A stretch of 64,000 nucleotides of DNA from Lophium mytilinum. Taxonomy: Eukaryota > Ascomycota > Dothideomycetes > Mytilinidiales > Mytilinidiaceae. The DNA is taken from positions 3,254,215-3,318,214 of the forward strand of contig MU004181.1 in assembly GCA_010093605.1 (NCBI GenBank), given 5' to 3'. Shown here piece by piece: positions 12,648-22,859 of this stretch. The notes beneath the pieces were generated by a model. It made no database searches and had not been told where the DNA came from. It worked only from the letters and a program-made list of their open reading frames with translations. The position numbers and the translations under genes are program-made. Within the stretch, counting starts at the first letter, position 1; the number at the start of each line of letters is the position of its first letter.

Positions 12648-13257
12648 ATGAGCCCTCTCTCGGTATGTATAGCACATCAGGAAGCGTCATGATGACGAGA
12701 CAAACTCGGATCAAGATTCGAAAACGCATGCCAATTGGAAGACTAGACACAAACCTACTTCACATTTCTAGCTTCAGCATATTTTCTCGTCTGATTCGCG
12801 CCTTCCTCGTCTTTACTATCTCAAAGACGGTACAGCCTTTACCTGTACGAAACCCAACAATCACAATGCCCACATCGGCAATGGCGTCAACTTCTCCGGG
12901 CAGATAGTTTCCAAGCAGCCAATCGCAACTACGGTGGCTGATACGCTTCGAAAGCGGGATCCACAAGTCTGGACTTCCGAAGCACCAGCTTGGAGCGAGC
13001 CCGCATGGACTGAACCGGCGTGGACTCCCACTTCTGTCTGGACACCAGTCACGTCCTCAACCCCGACCGTCGCCACGACTCCAACGTGAGACCGTGCCTT
13101 GTCGGGAGACAATAAGCCCACCACCACGAAGTGGGCGACGGACCTGATAGTGCCCATTAGCATCGTTGGCGGCGCTGTATTCTTGACCCTATGCTTATGC
13201 ATATGGAGGTGCTGCAGCTGCTTCCGTTCGAAGCCCCGGGAATCATCACAAGTCTAG
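12648..13257 (+). CDS. hypothetical single-pass membrane protein
   Basis: A three-exon model (12648-12662, 12772-13085, 13161-13257) gives 141 residues. Exon 1 is only five codons before a GTATGT donor. Exon 2 encodes a polar domain with a Cys pair (TAFTCTKPNNHNAH) and a Trp/Pro/Thr-rich repeat-like stretch (TSEAPAWSEPAWTEPAWTP), an extracellular-stalk-like composition. In exon 2's frame a TGA occurs at 13087. A 75-nt intron (donor GTGAGA, a CTGAT branch-like motif, acceptor TTAG) removes it but leaves a short membrane segment (IVGGAVFLTLCLCIW). Reading through the TGA would give a longer one (DLIVPISIVGGAVFL...). The tail is Cys/Arg-rich (RCCSCFRSKPRESS). No signal peptide is seen in this model, so the 5' end is uncertain. 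Confidence 0.42.
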
Positions 13258-13780
13258 GCTCATAGCGGGTCGATGTTCAAGGAGAGTCCGCTAGGGGGTT
13301 GTCGGCTCTAGTTGCTGTCCTCTGAGGACTGAGTCTGATGGGGCTACATAAGCATAACCCCAGACCGTTGAACGGACAACGGTGAACGAGTGGCTGCGAA
13401 TAGGCTGAAAAGGCTTTTGTGCGTTAAGTCACCTTCAGCTTCTCGTCATAGCCATATCTTCCCATTTCACAATAGATGAGCTGAAACAGAATGAAACAAA
13501 ATAAAAAATCTCAACACGAATTGGCTCCTGAAATGTGACTGGTGATTTGAATTCGTAGAGCAAGTACTTTTAGCCCAGCCCTAATTTGCTTAAAACAAAT
13601 GCCCGTCCTCTCCACCATTGTAGATCTATAGAGCAATATATATATTTTTGCTGAAGCCCAGTGACCCCCAATAACTTTCATGCCATACCCCAAAACTTAG
13701 TTGCACCTCCAGTCTTGTCGATAAAGGCTTCCCATGCTGTACCAAGAAACATCCGATGGACTCTCAGCCAGTATCTGGAG
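13258..13780. other. intergenic region
   Basis: About 520 bases between convergent genes. No coding signal; AT content is raised around 13480-13690, as often in 3' regions. Confidence 0.4.
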
Positions 13781-14867
13781 TTAGTCTAGCCTGCAAATGC
13801 TGCAATCTTCGTACAGAGAGTGGCCTGTGTGTATCATTCCTTTGGCCCAGAAACCCTCCATGGTTCTTTCGCTCTGGTTGCATCCGCCAAAGAACGATAA
13901 CTGCCAAACAACATCATCTGTGTCAAAATAGTCGAGGGTAACTTTTCCGTCTCCGCTCACTGTGTGTGTGAAGAATTGCAGGCCCTTTGCTTCAAGGTGG
14001 TGTACCAACCGCCTGGTATTGTCGAGCAGATGTACTTCAATAGCACTACTTAGAACTTGCTCCTGTAGAAAACCGCATATTATGAGCCTGGGGGTAATCA
14101 GATAATGGTAACATCCTCGCGCCCTACGCACCATTTGAAATGTAAGGTTTGGAGTTTCGTCTGGCATGCGCTTGAACGGTTCAATCTTGGACTTGGTGGT
14201 GATGAGTTGCTTTGATGTCGTGCGGACAGCTCCGATTCGATTCAACATGACCCATTTCTCGCTCAATACAGGAGCATATTAGCTCAAATTCGAATTTGGA
14301 GGCATTAGTGGAAGAACTCACACATGCGCTAGCCTAGGCACTGCTTCTCGCACAGCGGGTGGAACCTCGAATGCGACCTTCCAGTATCGATGCGTCGGGA
14401 AATAGTAGCCAAAGCGATCAGACTCGGCGTCACGTGCGACCTCTTGCCAAGTTGGGGCCAGGAATTCGGCGTCGAAGCTGCCGACGACTTCGTACACGCT
14501 CATCTAGATATATCAGTCTGCAATCTTGTAAAATATCGGAAGAGAATGAGCTCACGGCTTCGTCGTGAAGTTCTTGCCAATGCTCTTCTGGGATCAAGCC
14601 GTAGTCGTTCAGATGGTCCTCGGGAACGATGCCATACTCAACAGCCTTGGCAGAGAGAACGCGCCAAATACGATTCTCCCAAGATAGGCGCTGCTCGACG
14701 TTGGCAGATTCGAAGAACTCGAGGTATTTGCTGTTCGTGCCCTTCAACTTCGTCTGCTTGTCGGCCTTAGCCCGATAGAGCTTGTTGACTGCCGCTGCAG
14801 ACATGGCATTGGAAGTCGCCGTTGTAGGTCGTGGAATGAGCGGATGAGGTCTCTTCAGAAGTTGCAT
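13781..14867 (-). CDS. hypothetical protein
   Basis: Three exons on the minus strand (14867-14556, 14503-14322, 14261-13781) with introns of 52 and 60 nt (donors GTGAGC and GTGAGT) give 324 residues with all phases closing. I recognise no family. The N-terminus is basic (LYRAKADKQTKLKGTNSKY) and the middle is acidic/aromatic (LSWENRIWRVLSAKAVEYG; DRFGYYFPTHRYWKVAFEV). The C-terminal half looks like a globular beta-rich domain (LIICGFLQEQ; SAIEVHLLDNTRRLVHHLEA). There are no membrane segments. The N-terminal ~25 residues (MQLLKRPHPLIPRPTTATSN) lack acids and could be a mitochondrial presequence, or translation may start at the second Met. A TATA-like tract lies about 30 bases upstream. Soluble, function unknown. 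Confidence 0.72.
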
Positions 14868-15314
14868 GGATAGACCGAGGAAGAAGGGCCAGCTTGTATA
14901 TAAATCCGGGTCAAGTCCGAATCGGCCGGTGCCTTGAAAGTGTGATCAAGTGAAGAGTAAAGTGAAGAGTGAGCTACCGTCTGGAGTAGTGCGGCTATAA
15001 CTGAGTCGTCTGAAATACGACCATAGTAGCAGTGTATAAGGATGTGAGTAGAACAAGAGACACAGAGATGAAAGAAAACACGCTATGTGATTGAATATAC
15101 TTAGGTCTATAAGACTTGAATAGGAATATTACAAGAGCGTAAAAAGGAAGGGGGTACACCAATTGCCGATGCTCATGCCTGGTATCTACCTTCGGTCTTA
15201 TGTAACGCCATGTCCAGAAACAAATTATGCCGCCCAGCCCACCACTATTTACCGAGGGGGCGATCATTGACATCCATGATCCCGCTGTCTTCTATCGGCC
15301 TCCCATCTAGTCGA
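14868..15314. other. intergenic region
   Basis: About 450 bases. It contains a TATATAAA (14897-14904, + strand orientation) close to the start of the minus-strand gene. No other signal. Confidence 0.4.
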
Positions 15315-16935
15315 TCACAAGACCCTTGCGACGCCGACACCAGACGGGATTTCCCCCCGCTGAGGCGGAACGATCCATTCTTCACTCCCCTCGCTTATAT
15401 CATCTCGGTCGCTCCGTTTCGCCGTAACCAGGCTCGCGTTGCCCTTGTAGCTCTGGCTGTGGGGGTTCTTGTCGTATTCAATGGTAAAGGTGTTGTCTTT
15501 CACGATTCCGCCGTGCAGCTCATGGAAGGGAAAGCTTTGGCTGTTTGGTGGGAGAGTGCGGCCGTTGGAAGGATTATCAGAGTCGTGAGTGCTGCCAAAG
15601 ATCTTGGGGAAGAGCTTGGACATCAGTGGCTTGCACCCAGTGATGCAGCCGCAGATGATTCCGACGGTCATTTCGATAGCAGTTATCGTGGTCAGAGTTG
15701 CACCGTTGTCTGCTAATGCATTAGCAATCGGGAGGCAGTGGCTAGGGTAGGGTTACCGCTCACAAGGGACGTCGTAGGTACTGTAATACACAGACATGAA
15801 CCAGACACGACAAATGCCCGCAATGCAAACTCTGTGCATAGTAAGTGGAATGTACGGCTATGAACCAACATCATGTTTCACTCACATTACTCCAAATCCA
15901 AACATGAGTATCAGTCCTAATCTCTGTTTCATCGGGATTTGAACCAACCACAGATCTCGAATTGGCCAAAGAAATATGATGAAGTCGCTAAAACTGTTCA
16001 GGGCTGCTGTTGCGTATGAAAAGACCGGTTGATTTACGCAAGTATGATTGGGGTACTTCTCCGGAGAGTAGTAACTCGCGACCGGCCTAAAGTGGTATTG
16101 AGTAAACTGTCAGAAACCTAAGGGCGCTGATAGAGGACGTACGAGCATTGGAAGATTGTGCCAAAGAACATTCCCATGAACCAGCATACTTCGTAGCAGA
16201 TCATAGTCCAGCAAAAGTGTTTATTGAGTTGAGATGGGAAGATGCCTATACAATTGTCAGCATTGGACATTATCCCGAGGCACGGAGAGGAGATGTACTT
16301 ACGCAGATACGTAAAGCATACGCTCATCTTTGTCAGGGTAGTTATAGCAGCGAAGAAGACTTGCGTAGCCAAAGCTATCTGGAGGGCGTTAGTATTAGAT
16401 CAATGCTCACCACTGAAATGCGTTAATAGTGCCTGTAGAGGAAATTTACCTGTGAGTTTACTTTGAAGCTGGTTCCAGGTGGGATATCCCCTTCGGAGTG
16501 TTAGTGGACATCTCATGGGACTGTATGCAAGAGCCTCACAAATGTGGTACCCTGTGTGAAAAGCGGGCCCGGTGGATATACAGGTCATGATAGTTGATGC
16601 TAGTACCAGTACCTAAGAAATGACGATTAGCAACAACCACGATAGTGAAAGATTTGTTCGTCGTACCGCTGCCCCTAACATGATCCAATCATCAATCCCA
16701 AGAGTTCTACGTAGGATGGTTCGGCTGTAGAAGCGCCCCTACAAAAGAAACCTGTTAGTAATTATAACGATTAGATAAGGCAAGCAGAAGTACTTTCCCC
16801 CACAAAAAGAACCGCGAAAGCAGTCAAAGGGATCTCAACGCCCAGAACAAACGGCCGGTGAGTTTTTGGGTTGATATAATTGGGAGCAGGCCATGAGGCT
16901 ATCTCGGCCGGCGTGGGTGTCTGTTTTGATGCCAT
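15315..16935 (-). CDS. SAT4/fungal rhodopsin-domain integral membrane protein
   Basis: Nine exons on the minus strand (16935-16804, 16738-16667, 16612-16540, 16490-16450, 16378-16303, 16245-16143, 16086-15886, 15831-15764, 15709-15315) give 386 residues with every phase closing. It shows the usual hallmarks of the SAT4-like family: GRFYSRTILRRTLGIDDWIM after the first helix, GYHIWDIPPG, the LTKMSVCFTYLR helix, MICYEVCWFMGMFFGTIFQC, SDFIIFLWPIRDLWLVQIP and ITAIEMTVGIICGCI. About seven membrane helices are followed by a polar cytoplasmic tail. Members are abundant in plant-associated and saprobic fungi; biochemical roles are mostly unknown, and some sit in secondary-metabolite loci. Start: MASKQTPTPAE, the first Met of the open exon. 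The first splice (donor GTGGGG) is the least certain. Confidence 0.85.
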
Positions 16936-18205
16936 GGTGAATTAGGTGTTGCAACATGCAGCTCTCAGCACGGTGAATGAAGGATAGGTTATGAGAGAGT
17001 TCATGTAAAGCGAGCAGGGAGGCACGCCAACATATAGAAGCAGAAAGGCGAGAAGGAGAATCTATTGGTCTGTTTGTACCTGCCCAGGGCCAAATCGCCC
17101 GTGTTGGGCAAAACTTCGGTGAGAAACTAGAATTTAGGGCGTCCGTCAGGAAGCCGCTGCCCCGATAAGGTTCATGGACAGGGACCAGCGATGCAAACTC
17201 TATTCTCTAGTATGGGCTATCTGTGCCGAACTTACAGGCGTAGACGCGTCCCGTCGTAGAGCGGGCGAGAAGCCACCCAATCAGTCTAAAAAAGAGGATC
17301 ATCTTTGCAAGTAACGAATCTAGATGCTGTGATGCCTTGCTTCAGGCAGATGATGCTCAGGGCCGGTAAAGTTTACTCAACTCTAGAAGATGCCTACGTT
17401 CGATCTGATACTACCTATATCCTCTTTCGCTTGAAGCGTCAACCTTGTCTGTTGAGCTCTCCTAGCGTCAAGCCGCACAGGTCTCGGCTGAATGCGAGTG
17501 ACAGGTGACAGGACGGCGTAGATTGTGCATTATTCAGACACCGGCCCCTGCAGCACAAGGCTGGTGTCAGGCCTTGTATCCCACCAGTTCAGACGTAAAA
17601 TGTCAAGGTTAATCCACTAGAGCCTGAGTCGTGGGCTTGAGGAGTGATGTTTCTCAGGAGTCAGAAGTGCTTGCTGGAAGAGACGGCAAGCTTGAGGCGT
17701 GCTGGGAGGCGGGCTGCGAGGCTCCGCGGACCAAGCGGGGAAGACTGGACTGACTAAAGGCTCGCAAAGACGGTCTCGCCGGTGGTCTAGTAGACGTTTA
17801 ATACGAAATGTCGAGCGTCGGAGGGTGGATGGGTGGGTCGGGGTCCCTGGGGTTTATACCTGTCAAAGTGAAGGGAAGGACGGAGGGTGGCGGAGGATCG
17901 GCTGATCGTCACCAAGGAAGGGGCTCGATCCTATTCCCGCCGCAGTGTCCCCGGGTCTTTTCTCCTGGGTCACCCCTTGAAGCATGCCGCCCAGCCCAAG
18001 CGGCCCGATCCTGCATCAACACCATCGACTCTGCAGAGCACGTCCATCATCATCGTTCACCATACCTGGAACGTCATCCAACTCTTGAGTTGGCTGTCCG
18101 CATGCTATAAAGTTCAGTGCTAATTGCCTAGTGGACCGTCGATTTGATATATCTCGGATCTCGATCGGCGCGTTACCGGATTCGGGGTGGCTGTGATTGA
18201 TGCGC
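16936..18205. other. intergenic region
   Basis: About 1.27 kb without a supported gene. Frames in 17300-18120 are short, overlap on the same strand and have random composition. Confidence 0.4.
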
Positions 18206-18207
18206 TA

Positions 18208-18410
18208 CAGCCTCTTGACACGTCCGGTGGACACTCTCTAATACCAAGCCACAAACTTACCGTATAAAGGAGCGACTCCGAGCGCCTTTAGGGAGGAATA
18301 GCACCCTTCTGACCAACCAATTCTCGAGTCGCTTAAGTTCTAGCCCGGAAAAGAGGAATACCAGGATCGACTCAGTTTAGCGCTGGGTCACCGGACGTGT
18401 CAAAAGACTG
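18208..18410. mobile_element. 203-bp MITE, TA target duplication, Tc1/mariner-type ends
   Basis: The ends are inverted repeats starting CAG: left CAGCCTCTTGACACGTCCGG and onward (18208-18229), right its complement (18389-18410). They match at 20 of 22 positions, and the two differences are C-to-T changes. A TA dinucleotide flanks each end (18206-18207 and 18411-18412), the target-site duplication expected of the Tc1/mariner superfamily. The interior has no coding capacity. It is best read as a non-autonomous miniature element. Confidence 0.7.
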
Positions 18411-18412
18411 TA

Positions 18413-19193
18413 CTCCATAAGGTTTATACTTGACGCACGGTTTATCCACATTTCCCTGAGGTAGCCTATCCTTTCCGCCTCTACACCGTGCTAAACCCAC
18501 AGCGTCCGGTATAGATACAACTACTCTGTATTTCGATGGCCAAGATGCTCGGCCCAGGCAAATGGTGTATCATTTGCTCTATTCCTGAGCTGTGCGTATG
18601 TATACAGGTTCCCGGAAGCCATGCTGACCACCAGAACAGAAGCTGCAAGCTCAATATTCATCGTGTCTCTAGTTATCTAGACGTGTTACTTTATCTGTCT
18701 CACTTGTAGAGCGGTATTTGTCTCACTTGGAGAGCGGTGTTTCCTGCTCCCTTGTGGGACTTTACCGTCGTCTCAGGGACTCCGAAGCAGTGGAGACGAC
18801 GGAGAATATTCCGACTCCTCTGGACGGGCTAGCCCGTGGTAAAGGCGCACTGATGAAGTGTGTCCCGGTTCCCCTAGATCGGTCATTCAGTCACGTGACG
18901 GATCGAGCCTGTCCCTGTCTTAAAGGTCTTGTAACCTTAGTCGCTTTACCCATGCGTATTTCATAGAAGGCTCTTTCTAACCTCTTATAACACACAGCTA
19001 ATAGCTTCGTCCACTCCTCATAGAGTTTGCTAGACTGCTCACAAGCACCATCCTTGCAATATGAAAGCCTCGCCATCACAGCAGCTAGCAGGCAGGTGAA
19101 ATAGACGCGTAAAGGACGTAAGACAGGCCGATCATTAATCAACTATTACGTAGGTGTAACACTACCATCTACACTTCCTTAGCCCTCTCTAGT
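18413..19193. other. intergenic region with a 23-bp tandem duplication
   Basis: A 23-bp unit starting TGTCTCACTTG is present twice in tandem (18696-18718 and 18719-18741) with two mismatches. A minus-strand frame at 18891-19142 has protein-like composition (PLRVYFTCLLAAVMARLSYC; KLYEEWTKLLAVCYKRLERA) but no recognised family and no splice partners; it may be an exon or gene relic. Confidence 0.35.
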
Positions 19194-21276
19194 TCAAGCC
19201 TCCTCTAGTTTCTTCTCTTCATGCCGAATAATGTGCCCAGCCCCTGTATCCATATGCCCATGGATGATCGCGCCCTCCTCGAGTCGAATCTCAATCTTCC
19301 GCGTCATCAGATGATCCACATCCGACGCAAACGCTACAATCACGACTCCCACCACACCAAATGCGATAGTCGTCAAGTACACGATCTTGAACGCGCTCGC
19401 AAACGCTTGCTTCAGCCCTGCCACAGCGAGCCCCAACACCTGTGGCTTCACCGCTGCGAGAGCCGGATCCGCCACGTTGCCAGCGAGTAGTGCCTCGATG
19501 ACCTCGGGGATAGTCGCTGGGGCCACACCACCTAGCGCCAGCGGCATGCCGACGTCTTTGGCGATGTTGTCCGTGAGCTTATTCTGTAGGATGGAGACGT
19601 AGATGGTGGAGCCGATAGCACCTCCAACGGTGCGGACGGAGATCATGACGCCTGTCGCGACGCCGATGAACTCGTGCTCGACGTTGAGCTGCACCATGGC
19701 GGCGGTCAAAATGGAAGTGCCGGCAACGAAGGAGTAGACGAGGAAGACGAGAGCCGTTGACGCGACGTGGCTCTCCGGCGTTACGACAGCCTGGCATCCG
19801 GACAGTAGCGTAAGGCAGGCGATGATGAAGGTGAGCTGCCACCGTACATGGCCGAACTTGCGCATCGACCAGCCGTATATTGGACTCGTGCAGAGACCTC
19901 CAAAACCAGACGCGGTCGAGTACCACCCGTTTTGCATGTTAGATTTTGCGTAGAGAGCGACGACTTGCTGTGGCCAGATGACGGCCGTGCCGTAGAATAA
20001 GATCCCGTATATGAAAACTCCCGCGAGGATCACGGTAACTCCACGGACATTACGGAAGATGACAGGTGGGAAGATGGGCCAGTGGGCCCTTCCGTACGCT
20101 TCGTAGAAACCCATTGCAACCATGAGGAAGAAGCCGATGAGGAGTGGGGCCAATGCGCCAGCAGATTTCCTAGGAACTCGTGTTAGGGCAGAGCATAAAC
20201 ATATCAGCCAGGTGAAGATTCGCTTACCATGCGTAGAGCTGTCCTCCGACCGAAATTCCCCATAGAAAGAGCACAATTCCTGCAATGTATAAGAACGTTC
20301 CGATGAAGTCTGTCTCCTTGAGCTGATCCATGGTTGTTTTTCCTTCTTCGTGCTGTGCGACGACATTCTTAGCTGATCGATCTTGTCAAGAGGTAGTAAG
20401 TGCTTACAATATACTGATTGATGGGGTGATAGAAGAAGAAGACCAAGATCAAGGCAGTAGCGTTAAGGGCAAATGTGAGCCAGAAGAGCGGTCGCCATGA
20501 TCCGTTCTGAACGAAACCCCAACCTAGAGCTTCATCAGTACTACGCTTCCACGTTGGTCAGGGTTGTATCGTACCAATAAGTGGGCCTGTTACAGTTCCG
20601 CATGCAATACTAGACTCGAAGAAGCCGAAGGCAAATCCCCGAGAGCGCTTTGGGACAACCTCTCCTAAGCACGCCCAGGCTACCTATGCATTGGTAAGTC
20701 AAGTCGTCTTCCAACCCAAGAGCTATTGTCTATCTTCATACCTGATGCATGGCATTGGCCATCCCCAAGAATGTCCCTCCTGCAATCATGGTATTGACAT
20801 CTTTGGACGTGGCGGCTATAATGGCTCCGATGATGCCGAAAATGTTTCCCACGAAAAGAATATTTCGGCGACCAAAGATGTCGCCGAGACGACCACAGAC
20901 AGGCGCAAGAGCTGCAGCGCCTACGATCTGCGACGTAGCAATCCAGGAATAACTTGGCGATGGACCTAGCCGCTGTCAGCTCCCATGTCAACATTTTCTA
21001 TGGCCTAAGGACCTACCTATATCGCGGTTGATGACGGAGAGCACGGCAGACGTGCCAGTCAAGCAGAGGAGGTCAGCGAAATATCCCAGTTGAAACGACT
21101 ATCCTCAATTAGTATCAAACTTGAATGCGATATTGATGATTGGTACGTACAAGTATCGCCAGGAATTTGCCAAAGGTGAAATTGAAGTCATCACCTGAGC
21201 GAATGCTTTCGTTACTCCTCTCATCAGTCGTCTTCTCGATATGGGAGGGCTCAAAGGAGGACGGCTTCTCCTCCAT
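19194..21276 (-). CDS. MFS transporter, TRI12/siderophore-toxin efflux type
   Basis: Seven exons on the minus strand (21276-21151, 21098-21017, 20965-20742, 20683-20575, 20523-20408, 20367-20228, 20169-19194) give 590 residues. This is the size of 14-helix fungal transporters of the TRI12 group (trichothecene efflux, siderophore-iron type). The N-terminal cytoplasmic tail is acidic (MEEKPSSFEPSHIEK). The helix 2-3 loop carries the major-facilitator signature (GRLGDIFGRRNILFVGN), followed by CLGEVVPKRSRGFAFGFFES and the helix pair around LIGWGFVQNGSWRPLFWLTF. The C-terminal half includes NGWYSTASGFGG and GVMISVRTVGGAIGSTIYV. It should be a plasma-membrane proton-coupled exporter; the substrate is unknown. 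A P450 and a SAT4-type protein lie 2-10 kb away. Confidence 0.92.
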
Positions 21277-22859
21277 ATTGTCCGAGTATGATTGAGGGTT
21301 GAAGTAGGAGTTGTGATTAGTACTCGATCAGATTGATGGATGATCCCTTGAAAAAATCCCGACAGAACGGTTGGGCAAACTGCAGCATCCTATATGACAG
21401 CGATCTGATACCAAGCTCAGGGGTTCCCAGAATGCCGATACACGTTTCCGTTAGCATTCCGTCGGCAAGGGACGTGCCTCAACGACATCCTTGAACGTTT
21501 GCAAGGTGGGCTAGAGCCATCCAGGCTCACAGGCAAGTTCATATGCGGGGTTAGCGAGGCGTTATCCAGGGTGCAGTTGTTCACTGACCACACGTAGGCA
21601 TGCGCTCAAAATCCGGGGTAGCGGTATTGGCTTTCAAAAGGTTCGACTGAGTCGTGAGCATCCCGAGTCCCGGGTTTCTCTCATTGGACATTTGGGATTT
21701 CAAATCAACTAGTCCTACATTTCGTTGGGCGCTCGGCGAAGTCCTTGATTTCCATCTGTGGAGGAGCGGTAGAGGTGGGGGTGGGGGTGGGGATGCTTTG
21801 AAAATCCGGGGTCCGGGGATGAACGTCTGAATATGGGAAAGTCTGAAAATGCAGCCTCTCAGAGAGCGTATAGTGTTCTTAGACTCGGTTTAGGGCAACG
21901 ATGATGAAGTAAAACTTAGTAGGAATCGAACAGTCAGTTAGTAGAGGTAGAAGGCTCATAAGTGATAGAAAGCATTGAGTAAAAAAAATCATCTGAGTTA
22001 CCCCTGGGAGAATGCACGACGGAGATTCGACGACCCATAATTGCAATAGTGTCATCTAGAGCTCAGATCATGATCTCAACTTGACCCAAACGCTAAATGA
22101 TATGTATCGTGTGTTCCGTTTACGACCTCCGGAAAGATTAGTCATGCCAACATCGAACAGAGTTAGCTGAGCGGCAAACAATTTTGTAAAACAAGATTCA
22201 AGCCGGCAGCATGTCTTCGCTTCATGTTGAGACGAGACGGTGAAGACCTTCGAGTTGTCTGATCAGATGTGGGTAGGCGGGCAGCTTATATCCCAACGAA
22301 TCGTGCCGCTCGACCCGTCCCCGCGGTGAAGTCCCTTGTCCACAGGCACAGGACCGCTCGCTTAAGGGAGGTTCTGCGAGATTTGCCAATAGTTCCAGGT
22401 AGGCTAGAGCCTATGGCAGTGCATAGACGTGTCAGATGATTATGCCAGGGAGAGCTGATGAGATTGTTCTGGGTGGAAGGCTGGCTCGAATCAGTGCGTC
22501 CTAGCTTACTTAGCAATCACGTGCCTTGGCCAGACCAACTCCTTTCTTGAAGATTGGCAATTGCTCGCAATGCCTTGTGAAGCATGTTTCTTAGTCAGAG
22601 TCGCTAAGTACCCTCAGGTGTAGATTGGATGCCAGTGTATCACATCCCTCACGCTTAAACGTGAGAGTCCTCAAAGTCGATTAGAATAGAACTAATACTA
22701 CGGATATCGAGGTCTTAGGAGAAGAAACACTGAGCCCGGCACTCCATCCAGCCTTCACAAGAAGAAAGTCCAAGAGTCTTACCAAACCTTGTCGTTCCCT
22801 GTACGACGCCCAACCTTGCTTTCAACTCCAACAGCCTACGCATGCCCACTTTCCAATGT
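21277..22859. other. intergenic region with a G-run cluster
   Basis: About 1.6 kb without a supported gene. Bases 21774-21792 hold several adjacent runs of 4-5 G on the + strand, a possible G-quadruplex about 500 bases upstream of the transporter start. The remainder shows no repeats or coding frames of note. Confidence 0.4.
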
